64,000 nt of DNA, from positions 222,913 to 286,912 of the forward strand of contig NZ_WBPF01000022.1 in the NCBI RefSeq assembly GCF_008923725.1. Reading direction: 5' to 3'. The notes beneath the pieces are model-generated. The model did no database searches and had not been told where the DNA came from. It saw only the letters and a list, made by a program, of their open reading frames with translations. This document shows positions 37,426 to 46,414 of this stretch, in pieces. Both the position numbers and the translations under genes were made by a program. This DNA comes from Bacillus sp. CH140a_4T. Its GTDB lineage: Bacteria; Bacillota; Bacilli; Bacillales; Bacillaceae_G. Numbering within the stretch: the stretch's first letter is position 1; every line of letters starts with the position of its first letter.

Positions 37426-38643
37426 ATGAAGGCATATCGCTTTCCGCTTATTTTATTATCTTCTATCCTAATTGGTGGTTTCATTGGTTATTTCATGGGT
37501 GCCGATGCAGTTGCTTTAAAGCCGCTTGGTGACATTTTCTTAAACTTAATGTTTACGATTGTTGTACCTTTAGTGTTCTTTAGCATCGCGTCATCTATTG
37601 CTAATATGGATGGATTAAAACGTTTCGGTAAAATTATGTCTAGTATGGCTGGAACTTTCTTATTTACAAGTATTTTAGCTGCTATTTTTATGATTATTGT
37701 CGTGAAAGTATTCCCGCCAGCACAAGGTGTTGTATTAGAACTAACGCAGCCCGATAAAGCTGAAAAAGCTGTTAGTGTTGCAGATCAAATCGTCGGTATT
37801 GTAACAGTATCTGACTTCTCGAAGTTACTATCTCGTGAAAATATGTTAGCACTTATTTTCTTCTCTATTTTAATGGGGGTTGCAACTTCAGCAGTTGGTG
37901 AAAAAGGAAAACCATTCGCTACATTCTTACAAGCTGGTGCAGAAATTTCAATGAAAGTTGTATCTTTCATTATGTACTACGCTCCAATCGGACTTGCTGC
38001 TTACTTCGCGGCATTAGTTGGTGAATTCGGACCACAACTTCTTGGAACTTACTTCCGAGCAGCAATGGTATACTATCCAGCGTCTCTCATTTACTTCTTT
38101 GTATTCTTCACGTTCTATGCATACCTTGCGGGTCGCAAACAAGGTGTACAAATCTTTTGGAAGAACATGGTATCTCCTACAGTTACATCACTAGCAACTT
38201 GTAGTAGTGCTGCTAGTATTCCAGCGAACTTGGAAGCAACGAAGAAAATGGGTATCTCTTCTGACGTTCGTGAAACAGTTGTCCTTCTTGGATCTACACT
38301 TCATAAAGACGGATCTGTTTTAGGTGGCGTATTAAAAATTGCTTTCTTATTCGGTATTTTCAACATGGAATTCGAAGGACCGAAAACATTAGCAATCGCA
38401 CTTGTTGTTTCTCTATTAGTAGGAACAGTAATGGGCGCTATTCCAGGCGGCGGTATGATTGGTGAAATGTTAATCGTTTCTCTATACGGCTTCCCGCCAG
38501 AAGCATTGCCAATTATCGCAGCAATTAGTACAATCATTGATCCTCCTGCAACAGTGTTAAACGTAACAGCAGATAACGCTTGTGCCGTAATGACAGCTCG
38601 CCTTGTAGAAGGTAAGAACTGGATCAAAAGCAAATTTGCTTAA
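37426..38643 (+). CDS. Dicarboxylate/amino acid:cation symporter (DAACS family)
   Basis: A 405-residue glutamate-transporter-fold symporter. Seen: MFTIVVPLVFFSIASSIANMDG (TM2 region), the serine-rich hairpin ATCSSAASIPANLEATKKMG (HP1), GSTLHKDGSVLG (TM7, replacing the common NMDGT by HKDGS) and the HP2/TM8 segment IPGGGMIGEMLIVS..DPPATVLNVTADNA. Substrate may be glutamate, aspartate, C4-dicarboxylate or cystine; HKDGS is seen in a divergent branch, so substrate is open. Ribosome binding site AGGAGG. A TATAAT lies 42 bases upstream of the start. Single gene with a terminator. Confidence 0.9.
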   Translation: MKAYRFPLILLSSILIGGFIGYFMGADAVALKPLGDIFLNLMFTIVVPLVFFSIASSIANMDGLKRFGKIMSSMAGTFLFTSILAAIFMIIVVKVFPPAQGVVLELTQPDKAEKAVSVADQIVGIVTVSDFSKLLSRENMLALIFFSILMGVATSAVGEKGKPFATFLQAGAEISMKVVSFIMYYAPIGLAAYFAALVGEFGPQLLGTYFRAAMVYYPASLIYFFVFFTFYAYLAGRKQGVQIFWKNMVSPTVTSLATCSSAASIPANLEATKKMGISSDVRETVVLLGSTLHKDGSVLGGVLKIAFLFGIFNMEFEGPKTLAIALVVSLLVGTVMGAIPGGGMIGEMLIVSLYGFPPEALPIIAAISTIIDPPATVLNVTADNACAVMTARLVEGKNWIKSKFA

Positions 38644-38650
38644 TAAATGG

Positions 38651-38685
38651 AAAGAGGATGCTCCAAACGAGCATCCTCTTTTTTT
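38651..38685 (+). terminator. Terminator of the DAACS symporter gene
   Basis: AAAGAGGATGCTC/GAGCATCCTCTTT, 13 bp perfect, followed by TTTT. Confidence 0.94.
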
Positions 38686-38791
38686 GTTGTTACTCCATTC
38701 CGCCACAAATTTGTTATAATCTTCACAAATATTCCACACCTCTTATCCATTCTCCGTACTATAATCATGTATGGAAAAGGAGATGGATTTA

Positions 38792-39949
38792 ATGACACAA
38801 AGCGCACCAGAATTTAAAGTTTTGCAAAGCATTGCATTTCTTGCTGTCGTTTTGCAAAGTTCCTTATTATATACAATGAATCAAGGAAATGTTTTACTCG
38901 AGCAATCTCTCATTATGGGTATGCTTTTTAACCTTGCAAAATTTTCAGCACCTGCATTCATATTTATCGTCGGCTTTCACTTAATTCGGCAATATACGAA
39001 ACAACTAGCCTACACAGCATATATTTATGAAAAAGCCGCACATTTACTCATTCCTTATTTCTTCTGGTCTATTCTTTACTTATTAACAACAAACAATATG
39101 ATTACACTGCAAAGTGGAATAAAAAGTTTATTACTCGGAACAGCTGCCCCCCATCTTTGGTACGTAATTATGATGTTCCAAATTCACTTATTGTTCCCTT
39201 TGCTATGCACACTATTTTATTGGTTTCAAAAACGAACTGAAAATAAAAAAGACATATATACATATATGACAATCTTTGCTTCTCTATATTTTCTCTTAAT
39301 GTGGTATTCTTCTCACTACATTTTTAATGGAGAGAAATTGACTAGCTCAACCATTTTACATTATACAGATCGTTCCTTCTTCTTCTACTCATTCTATTTC
39401 GTCATGGGGGGAATCGCTGCTGTCTCACTCAAAACGTGGCGTACATTTGTCATGAAACATATCCCGCTTATCACAATTTTATTTTTCATCTTATTTTTAT
39501 TCATCAATTATGAGTTATTTAGTTTTTACGGAGTAAATTCGATTCATTTAACCGTTTCGACTTATTTAAAACCGTCTATGTTTTTATATATCGTATGCGA
39601 AATTATTATACTTTACGTGCTATCTATTACAATTGTACAGCGACGCGGTTTCTTATATAAAGCTTTACGATTTATTGGGAATTACACGTATGGTGCTTAT
39701 TTAGCTCATTTTTTCTTCTTGCAACTATGTACAAAATTTCTTTCTTTATTCACACTGCAAGAAAACACCATATTATATAGCCTATTATTATTTACAATAG
39801 CGGCCACAATCTCGATTTCAGCAATGGTCATTTGCAGTACACTACCACTTCATACGTGGATTACAGGACCTTCTCCTAGGGCAAATATGAAATGGGCGAA
39901 GATTATACTTCGGAAAAATCACGAAAAAGTATTCAAACCATATCTTTGA
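38792..39949 (+). CDS. Membrane acyltransferase (acyltransferase 3 family)
   Basis: A 385-residue protein with about ten membrane helices spread over the whole length, typical of acyltransferase_3 proteins that O-acetylate wall glycans, exopolysaccharide or other envelope molecules. N-terminal FKVLQSIAFLAVVLQSSLLYTMNQ and FIFIVGFHLIRQY fit the family, although the usual first-helix RG-x-A-x6-H pattern is not clear. Start chosen at MTQSAPEFK behind AAAGGAGATGG. It stands alone; substrate unknown. Confidence 0.78.
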   Translation: MTQSAPEFKVLQSIAFLAVVLQSSLLYTMNQGNVLLEQSLIMGMLFNLAKFSAPAFIFIVGFHLIRQYTKQLAYTAYIYEKAAHLLIPYFFWSILYLLTTNNMITLQSGIKSLLLGTAAPHLWYVIMMFQIHLLFPLLCTLFYWFQKRTENKKDIYTYMTIFASLYFLLMWYSSHYIFNGEKLTSSTILHYTDRSFFFYSFYFVMGGIAAVSLKTWRTFVMKHIPLITILFFILFLFINYELFSFYGVNSIHLTVSTYLKPSMFLYIVCEIIILYVLSITIVQRRGFLYKALRFIGNYTYGAYLAHFFFLQLCTKFLSLFTLQENTILYSLLLFTIAATISISAMVICSTLPLHTWITGPSPRANMKWAKIILRKNHEKVFKPYL

Positions 39950-39991
39950 TATAATAGAATTCCATACAAGAAAAGAAAGTAGGACACACCT

Positions 39992-40372
39992 ATGATTAAT
40001 CAAATTGGACAAATTATGTTATATGTAAATAACCAAGACGAAACAGTACAATTTTGGACAGAAAAAGTAGGGTTCCAAATCATCGCTGAAGAAAATAACG
40101 GAAAAGGATTTCGCTGGATTGAAATTGCACCAACGAAAGAAGCAGGCACAAGTATCGTCCTTCACGATAAAGCGTTAATTGCGAAGATGCAGCCTGAATT
40201 AAACTTACATACGCCTTCACTTATGTTCTTCTCTAATAACTTAGATCAACTATATAAAGATCTTTCTGAGAAAAACGTTACAGTTGGACAAGTTGTAGAT
40301 TTACCTACTGGTAGAGCGTTCAACTTTGCGGATAATGAAAATAATTACTTTGCGGTAATGGAACGAAAATAA
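39992..40372 (+). CDS. VOC-superfamily (glyoxalase/bleomycin-resistance) protein
   Basis: A 126-residue protein with two beta-alpha-beta3 modules: IGQIMLYVNNQDETVQFWTEKVGFQII...WIEIAPT and SLMFFSNNLDQLYKDLSEKNV...GRAFNFADNENNYFAVME. The fold serves glyoxalases, dioxygenases and antibiotic-binding proteins. The usual N-terminal metal His is replaced by Gln (QIGQ), so catalytic type is unclear. Ribosome binding site AAAGTAGGA. Convergent with the YhgE-like gene at a shared terminator. Confidence 0.85.
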   Translation: MINQIGQIMLYVNNQDETVQFWTEKVGFQIIAEENNGKGFRWIEIAPTKEAGTSIVLHDKALIAKMQPELNLHTPSLMFFSNNLDQLYKDLSEKNVTVGQVVDLPTGRAFNFADNENNYFAVMERK

Positions 40373-40406
40373 AAAGAAGCTATCCGAAAAAACGGATAGC
40401 TTCTTT
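40373..40406. terminator. Bidirectional terminator between VOC and YhgE-like genes
   Basis: AAAGAAGCTATCCG/CGGATAGCTTCTTT, 14 bp perfect with a 6-base loop, placed between two convergent stops. Confidence 0.93.
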
Positions 40407-40410
40407 CATT

Positions 40411-42411
40411 TTAAGAAACTTGTTCTGCATTTGTTTCTCTATGTTGTATATGACTCGTGATCCAAGCAATTCCACCGGCAACAACGAGATAGCATAACAA
40501 TATTAAAATTTGCATTTGTAATTGCGACCAATCTCCTAAAGAAATTACATCTTGTAACCCTCTAAGAGAATGGGACATTGGGAGAAATTCTCCAATTTTG
40601 CTAAGAACAGCTATATTTAATTCTCCTGGGAAAGTACCCCCGCTCGTCGCTAATTGCAAGACGAGAAGCGTTACCGCCGCAAACTTCCCAACAAGACCAA
40701 ATACCGTTACTAACATAAGAATAAATGTCATGAACGTAAAGGAAATAATAATACTTGATAAAACAAAAAGTGGCACACTGGCAACTTCTAATTTCATAAC
40801 TCCTAGCACAACCACATCTACAAGTAGCGCTTGAATGAGTCCAATCAAATATACTAATCCTAATTTATTAACAAAATGTACTGTTCCGCTTACCTTCATA
40901 TTCTGTCTACGACCAAGTGGTAAAATATTCGATGCCATAATTCCACCAACATAAAACGCAAGTGATAAGAAGTATGGTGCAATACCTGAACCGTAGTTAG
41001 GCACGTCAGAAACCGTCGACTTCACTAATTGAACCGGCTCTGAGAACATCGTATTACGTGCATCATCATTGCGAACATCAGCTATCTTCTCTGCGCCCTC
41101 TCCCAATTTCGTAGAAAGTTCTTTCGCACCATCGTCAAGTTTAACAAGTCCGTTCGTTAACTTCCCAGCACCGTTATTCAGCTCCGTTCCGCCACTCGCA
41201 AGGTGATTTACACCTTCTTGTAATGATGTAAATCCATTTCCCCACTTCGTAAATCCATTAGCTAAATTCACCGCACCATCTGCTATCTTTTTCGTTCCAG
41301 CAGTAGCTTCGTTCAACTTAACTCCGAATGTATTCATACCTTCTTCAATCTTATGCTGACCATTAGCAAGCTTCTTGGCACCTTGTGTCAATTGTTGTTG
41401 GCTATTATTTAAAGTGTTTGTTGCTTTAGCTAATCCATTAGAAGTAGCAATGATCTTTTGAAAAGCAGGATCTTGCTGCACTTCTGGATGACTTTTCACG
41501 TACTCTTCTAATTGCTGTTTTACACTATTTGCTACATTGTCCGCTTTCACTTGCCCTTCAGCAAGTTTCTCACTTCCGTTCACCCATTCATTTGTACCAG
41601 TACTTAATTTACTAACCCCTGCTTGTAAAGTTTTTTCACCTTGAGCTAATAATTCCATGCCACTATGAAGTGAGGTCGCTCCTTGACTCAGCTCGTTTGC
41701 TCCGCCAGTTAAAGTAGATTTGCTAGAAGCAAGTTTTTCACTTCCCTCTTTCACTTTTGATGTCCCGTCGCTTAAACGATGAATACCATCTGCAAGCTGA
41801 TTTGCCCCATTTCTTGCATCTGTCGTTCCTTCATGTAACTTCTCAGCACCATTACTTGCATCACTCAACCCTTGTGCCAAATCTTGAAACTTTGAAAAGA
41901 CACCTTCTGTATATGATTTCGTAATACTATTTGAAATTTTGGTTTTCATATTTTCAACAGCTGTCGTTCCAATTTGAGCTGCTACAAAGTTTTTACCCGG
42001 ATTTACTTTGTACTGAAGCTGCGCTGGCTCTGGTTTCTCATCCATAAGTGTACTTACCTTTTTAGAGAAATCCTCTGGAATCGTAACAACCATATAATAC
42101 TTATCTTCTTTTAGCCCTTCATCAGCATTTTTTTCTGATACGAAATGAAAAGCTAGTTCCTTATTCTCTTTTAAATTTTCTACAAAATCGTCTCCTGCAT
42201 GAATTGTTTTTTCATCCATCGCAGCACCCTTATCTAAATTTACAATCGCAACAGGTAATTTATCTAATTTCCCATATGGATCCCAATATCCAGCTAAAAA
42301 GAATCCTGAATAAATTAAAGGAACGATTAATAAAAAAATTAAAGCGATACGTCCATGTTTATGGTGCCACATCGCTTTCCAATCTTTAAATATAAGTTGA
42401 ATTCCCTTCAT
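40411..42411 (-). CDS. YhgE/Pip-family membrane protein
   Basis: A 666-residue protein. One N-terminal helix (about 22-42) is followed by the YhgE N-domain (LPVAIVNLDKGA). A long extracytoplasmic region (about 170-470) is built from short pseudo-repeats of the form L..G...L..G (LADGIHRLSDGTSKVKEGSEKL). The C-terminal ABC-2-like permease domain has five or six helices (about 500-650). B. subtilis YhgE and Lactococcus Pip (phage infection protein) are relatives; some are phage receptors, others act in export or resistance. A LysR regulator is divergently placed 135 bases away and is a likely controller. Confidence 0.88.
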   Translation of the reverse strand: MKGIQLIFKDWKAMWHHKHGRIALIFLLIVPLIYSGFFLAGYWDPYGKLDKLPVAIVNLDKGAAMDEKTIHAGDDFVENLKENKELAFHFVSEKNADEGLKEDKYYMVVTIPEDFSKKVSTLMDEKPEPAQLQYKVNPGKNFVAAQIGTTAVENMKTKISNSITKSYTEGVFSKFQDLAQGLSDASNGAEKLHEGTTDARNGANQLADGIHRLSDGTSKVKEGSEKLASSKSTLTGGANELSQGATSLHSGMELLAQGEKTLQAGVSKLSTGTNEWVNGSEKLAEGQVKADNVANSVKQQLEEYVKSHPEVQQDPAFQKIIATSNGLAKATNTLNNSQQQLTQGAKKLANGQHKIEEGMNTFGVKLNEATAGTKKIADGAVNLANGFTKWGNGFTSLQEGVNHLASGGTELNNGAGKLTNGLVKLDDGAKELSTKLGEGAEKIADVRNDDARNTMFSEPVQLVKSTVSDVPNYGSGIAPYFLSLAFYVGGIMASNILPLGRRQNMKVSGTVHFVNKLGLVYLIGLIQALLVDVVVLGVMKLEVASVPLFVLSSIIISFTFMTFILMLVTVFGLVGKFAAVTLLVLQLATSGGTFPGELNIAVLSKIGEFLPMSHSLRGLQDVISLGDWSQLQMQILILLCYLVVAGGIAWITSHIQHRETNAEQVS

Positions 42412-42546
42412 GAAATATGCTCCTTCTCCTAATTTAACACCATTAGAATGGTTTAACAGATTTACTATACACGTCCATATTCATACTGTATAATACATCT
42501 TTAATTATCAATTCATTCCTTTTGGTCTATAGAAAGGAGAGTCAAA

Positions 42547-43431
42547 ATGGAACTTCTTCAACTAAAATACTTTCAGACAGTCGCACGATTAGAACATATG
42601 ACAAAAGCGGCTGAAGAATTGCATATTGCACAACCTTCGCTCAGCAAAACAATTGCTAGATTAGAAAAGGACTTAGGTGTCCCGTTATTTGATCGCCAAG
42701 GTCGCCAGATTACATTAAACTCATTTGGGAAAGTATTTTTAAAACGAGTAGAGCGCATTTTTCATGAATTAAGTGAAGGTGAACGAGAAATTAAAGATTT
42801 AGCTAAATTACAACAAGCTTCTATTACACTAGCAGTTTCTATTCCGAGAATATTACCAGAACTACTCGGTTCTTTTTTACTAGAACATCCTAACGTTCGA
42901 TTCCAACAGTTTCTCGCATCTACTCCTTCTATGAAACGACAACTAGATAATATAGAAATTGATTTTTGCATTTCTTCTGTGCCAATTGAAGGCGAGGAAA
43001 TTATATGGGAACCACTTATTACAGAAGAAATTTTCTTAGTCGTCCCTTCCGGTCATCGTTTATCAGGACGCGACAGTATCCATCTGCATGAAGTAAAAGA
43101 CGAACCATTTATTAGTATGAACACTGGTTACGGATTTCGGCACTTAACGGATGAATTTTGCAAGGAAGCTGGCTTTACTCCACATATCGCTTTTGAAGTA
43201 GATGAACCAACCGTAATTAGCGACCTTATTAAGCAAGGTCTCGGCATCGCTTTCGTCCCAAGTTTAACTTTATTAAAAAACTCTACTTTATCATTAAATA
43301 AGTTACGTATTATTGAACCAAATTGCGAGCGAACTATCGGCTTAAGTTGGTCGAAGAAACGCTATTTATCGAAAACTGCTCAGCAATTTCGTAAGTTTGT
43401 GATTGAGTACTTCTCTAATATTAAGGCGTAA
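42547..43431 (+). CDS. LysR-family transcriptional regulator
   Basis: A 294-residue LTTR. N-terminal winged HTH (MELLQLKYFQTVARLEHMTKAAEELHIAQPSLSKTIARLEKDLGVPLFDRQGR, residues 1-60) and a periplasmic-binding-protein-like effector domain (about 90-290). AAGGAGAG precedes the ATG. Divergent from the YhgE-like gene, the usual arrangement for a LysR protein and its target. Effector unknown. Confidence 0.93.
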   Translation: MELLQLKYFQTVARLEHMTKAAEELHIAQPSLSKTIARLEKDLGVPLFDRQGRQITLNSFGKVFLKRVERIFHELSEGEREIKDLAKLQQASITLAVSIPRILPELLGSFLLEHPNVRFQQFLASTPSMKRQLDNIEIDFCISSVPIEGEEIIWEPLITEEIFLVVPSGHRLSGRDSIHLHEVKDEPFISMNTGYGFRHLTDEFCKEAGFTPHIAFEVDEPTVISDLIKQGLGIAFVPSLTLLKNSTLSLNKLRIIEPNCERTIGLSWSKKRYLSKTAQQFRKFVIEYFSNIKA

Positions 43432-43444
43432 AATTATATCAACA

Positions 43445-43483
43445 AATAGAAGGTGCCATCCCCATAGGATGGCACCTTCTATT
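43445..43483. terminator. Bidirectional terminator between LysR and GH8-like genes
   Basis: A 17-bp perfect stem AATAGAAGGTGCCATCC...GGATGGCACCTTCTATT with a tiny loop; it contains the stop codon of the minus-strand gene. Confidence 0.9.
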
Positions 43484-44564
43484 GTTCACTCTTCTCTAAT
43501 TCTATTTCAGCTAAAAGTGGTAGTACATTATCAAAAATATGCGTATTGTTATTTTCGCCTGTTACGTATCCACCGTAATATCTACTAAATACGTTATCAT
43601 TTCGGAATGTGACCATATGATCATATAGTTCCTTTGCAAACTTTGTATCACCTGTTTGTAGTACGTACAAAATCGTTAGTCCGTAAGCGGCTGGCGATTC
43701 ATAATTCACAGTTTGTTTTCCCGTTTCTAAATTGTAACGACCGTATAGCTTTCCATCCTCCTGAAATTTCTTCTTTATAAATTCCAAGTAAGCATCTGAT
43801 GTAAGTCCACCTAAACTCCGATGATATGAAACGTATGATTGATCAATTACATTCACTTCTTTATCATACGTAAATGTACCATCTGCTTTATACTCTTTCG
43901 GAAATGCCCAACCATCCCTTGGATAATCCGCTAAAAATTGAACGACCTCCCGGTATTGCTGAGCAGAAACTTTGCCGTACTTTTTCATATAAGAGAATGC
44001 ACGCGGATTTAAGTATGATGTAGTTGCAAAATCATTTTGTTTTCCTGCATCTGCATCATAATAATCAACGTAATAATTATCTTTCTTATTATAACGAATG
44101 ACAGCGTCACTCAATTGATCTGCCAAGTTTTTATAACGCTCTTCCTTGTACATTTCATACGCTCGATATAATTGTTCTATAATACGAAGATCATCTATAA
44201 GTGCATTGGTAGCCGACTGTATTTCTCCCTTTTCAGAGATTTTCCATACAACGATTTGATCCTTATGTACAAAGTTATTTTGAATAACCTTAACTTGTTC
44301 ATCGAATAACGCTTGATCGTCTTTATCGAGTGTATATTGTAGCCATAGTCCTGCTGATTCCGATAAAGCTTCACGGCCTTTCGCTTCACCCGTACCTGCC
44401 TTTGTATCCCCTAAACGATATGTAGCAAGCGTCCCATTTTCATTCACCATATGTCTCAAAATAAAATGTTCTGTACGGTTTCCTTGTATAGCTGCCCAAA
44501 ATACAATTCCACCTAAAGCGATTAAGAGAATAACTCCAATCCCTATATATAAACGTTTCCGCAA
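43479..44564 (-). CDS. GH8-like membrane-anchored glycosidase (YdaJ-like)
   Basis: A 361-residue protein with an N-terminal signal anchor (about 4-26) and an extracytoplasmic alpha/alpha-toroid domain. SATNALIDDLRIIEQLYRAYEMY resembles the GH8 signature block, and the last helices end in HIFDNVLPLLAEIE. B. subtilis YdaJ is similar in size and anchor and belongs to the c-di-GMP-linked ydaJKLMN exopolysaccharide operon. YdaK-like and YdaM-like proteins are encoded at 60693 and 61445. It begins at TTG directly behind GGGAGGTG; an in-frame reading 51 codons longer passes through an upstream terminator. Family call moderate; catalysis unproven. Confidence 0.72.
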   Translation of the reverse strand: MRKRLYIGIGVILLIALGGIVFWAAIQGNRTEHFILRHMVNENGTLATYRLGDTKAGTGEAKGREALSESAGLWLQYTLDKDDQALFDEQVKVIQNNFVHKDQIVVWKISEKGEIQSATNALIDDLRIIEQLYRAYEMYKEERYKNLADQLSDAVIRYNKKDNYYVDYYDADAGKQNDFATTSYLNPRAFSYMKKYGKVSAQQYREVVQFLADYPRDGWAFPKEYKADGTFTYDKEVNVIDQSYVSYHRSLGGLTSDAYLEFIKKKFQEDGKLYGRYNLETGKQTVNYESPAAYGLTILYVLQTGDTKFAKELYDHMVTFRNDNVFSRYYGGYVTGENNNTHIFDNVLPLLAEIELEKSEQ

Positions 44565-44625
44565 TCTATTCACCTCCCTAATAAGGCTAGCCTTAATTTT
44601 ACCAGAACATACGTAAAATGAAAAA

Positions 44626-44646
44626 AGACAATCTATTAGATTGTCT
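44626..44646 (-). terminator. Terminator after the 49-codon gene
   Basis: AGACAATCT/AGATTGTCT with a 3-base loop, followed by TTTTTT on the minus strand, ten bases after the small gene's stop and upstream of the GH8-like gene. Confidence 0.88.
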
Positions 44647-44655
44647 CCCGTTCCT

Positions 44656-44805
44656 CTATCTCTCACAAGCCTCTTTAGAAGGTCTATATAGCGATGCCAC
44701 AAGTCGATCATATTCACGACGCGTAATCTCTTTATTATACAGCTTCAATAATAAATCTCTATGCTCTTTTGAAAATGCCATCTTTTTAATGACTTCAGGA
44801 TACAT
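44656..44805 (-). CDS. Small hypothetical protein, 49 aa
   Basis: A 49-residue ORF starting MYPEVIKKMAFSKEHRDL and ending PSKEACER. It has GGAGAGGATGTTTT before ATG and a rho-independent terminator ten bases past the stop, which together make a real gene likely. The sequence is charged, predicted helical and cytoplasmic, with no membrane segment. One Cys three residues from the end. I do not recognise a family. It lies 91 bases upstream of the GH8-like gene in the same direction but with a terminator between. Confidence 0.8.
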   Translation of the reverse strand: MYPEVIKKMAFSKEHRDLLLKLYNKEITRREYDRLVASLYRPSKEACER

Positions 44806-45058
44806 AAAACATCCTCTCCATTTCACATAAACTTCTTCACCCTAAAATAGAACTTATGTTCGCATAAAAGATTATAAAATATTCCTTACTAAAAAACAAA
44901 CAAAATATTATTAAACATTAACTTCTTTCTATTTAGAATATTCAAACAATATATTACCATATCCACTTTTTAAATACATATATATTTTTGGTAGTTTTTT
45001 TGAATAAATCTTCCAATTCAATCAGAAAATAATGGCAAAAAAGAAGAGGAGTTTACAT

Positions 45059-46414
45059 ATGGATACGGTAACATTAGCAAGAGCATTTTTCGGTTCTTCA
45101 TTAGCATTCCACATTATCTTTGCAACACTTGGTGTCGGCCTTTCATTGATGATTTTTATAAGTGAAATACTCTATCACTGGAAGAAAGATTCCGATTACG
45201 CCATTATGGCGAAAAGATGGACGAAGGCGTTTGCCATCCTTCTCGGTGTAGCAATTCCAACTGGAACAATCGTTGGTGTACAAATCTCACTTCTTTGGCC
45301 TGGTTTTGCCAAAATCGTGGGGCAGGTTATCTCTGTTCCCTTTCAAATTGAGATTTTCGCCTTTTTTTTAGAGGCTTTGTTCATGTCCATTTATGTATAT
45401 GCAGCTGACAAACTACCTCCATTCATGAGATTAATCTCGCTATTCTTCGTCATGATTGGTGCCACGGCATCTGCCGTGCTTATTACATCAGCAAATACAT
45501 GGATGAATACACCCGCAGGCTTTTCAATGGGGCCAGATGGATCCGTTTTTAACGTTGATCCGTGGAAAGCTTTCTTTAATCCGAGTTTTGGCACAAGCGC
45601 ATTCCACGTTGTGATTACAGCCTATGCAACTGGAGCTGCCGTCATTGCCTCTATCGCCGGATTTAAATTATTAAAGAAGAATTTAAGTGAACGGGAAGTG
45701 GCTTATCATAAAAAAGGGCTACTGTTAGGACTCGTCGTGACATTTATTACAGGGGCTACGATGTGGCTTTCGGGACACGAATCAGCAATTGCCTTACATA
45801 AGCATTCTCCTGAGAAACTTGCATCTGCTGAAGCTTTATTTGAAACGACATCACATGCACCGTTATCAATTGGCGGAGTTGTGGATCCTAACACACTGGA
45901 ACTAAACTATGCACTAGAAATTCCGAACATGCTTAGCCTACTAGTGGGGCTAGACCCTAGCACTGTCGTAAAAGGACTAAATGAATTCCCACAAGAAACA
46001 TGGCCACCATTTTACACACATACATTATTCAACTTAATGGTTGGCACCGCTGCCTTCACCTTTGCAGTCGCAGCAATTGCCCTCCTATATTGGTACTTTG
46101 TTTATCGAAAAAAAGGAACAGAATTACCGAAGTGGCTTCTTTGGGGAGCTGCCGCATGTGGACCAATTATGATGCTCGGCATTGAATTCGGGTGGATTTT
46201 CAGCTGTAGTGGTCGTCAACCGTGGACCATTTATGGTATGCAACGGACCGTTGACGCTTCTACACGCGCTGATTTTGTTGGTCCTTTATTTATTTTATTC
46301 ATCATTTTATATATCGGACTCGGTATTTTAACTGTGTTTGTACTACGGACATTCTTTAAGAAACATCCGCTTACAAATGATTTACATCACGAAGGAGGCG
46401 ATTCTCGTGCATGA
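45059..46414 (+). CDS. cydA: Cytochrome bd-type quinol oxidase subunit I
   Basis: A 451-residue subunit I with about nine helices. Haem-ligand regions are visible: SLAFHIIFATLGVG, FGTSAFHVVITAYAT, and GWIFSCSGRQPWTIYGMQRT near the C-terminus. The Q-loop region is short, as in the cyanide-insensitive/YthA type rather than the long-loop E. coli type. It reduces O2 with quinol and pumps no protons. Start at MDTVTLARAFF behind AGAGGAG; nine upstream codons are ignored. It overlaps subunit II by 8 bases. B. subtilis YthAB is the closest match by layout. Confidence 0.93.
   Translation: MDTVTLARAFFGSSLAFHIIFATLGVGLSLMIFISEILYHWKKDSDYAIMAKRWTKAFAILLGVAIPTGTIVGVQISLLWPGFAKIVGQVISVPFQIEIFAFFLEALFMSIYVYAADKLPPFMRLISLFFVMIGATASAVLITSANTWMNTPAGFSMGPDGSVFNVDPWKAFFNPSFGTSAFHVVITAYATGAAVIASIAGFKLLKKNLSEREVAYHKKGLLLGLVVTFITGATMWLSGHESAIALHKHSPEKLASAEALFETTSHAPLSIGGVVDPNTLELNYALEIPNMLSLLVGLDPSTVVKGLNEFPQETWPPFYTHTLFNLMVGTAAFTFAVAAIALLYWYFVYRKKGTELPKWLLWGAAACGPIMMLGIEFGWIFSCSGRQPWTIYGMQRTVDASTRADFVGPLFILFIILYIGLGILTVFVLRTFFKKHPLTNDLHHEGGDSRA

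Noticed and set aside
46338-46406. Longer N-terminus for oxidase subunit II
   Set aside because: It would overlap subunit I by 77 bases with no ribosome binding site; GTG at 46407 has GAAGGAGG and gives the expected start.
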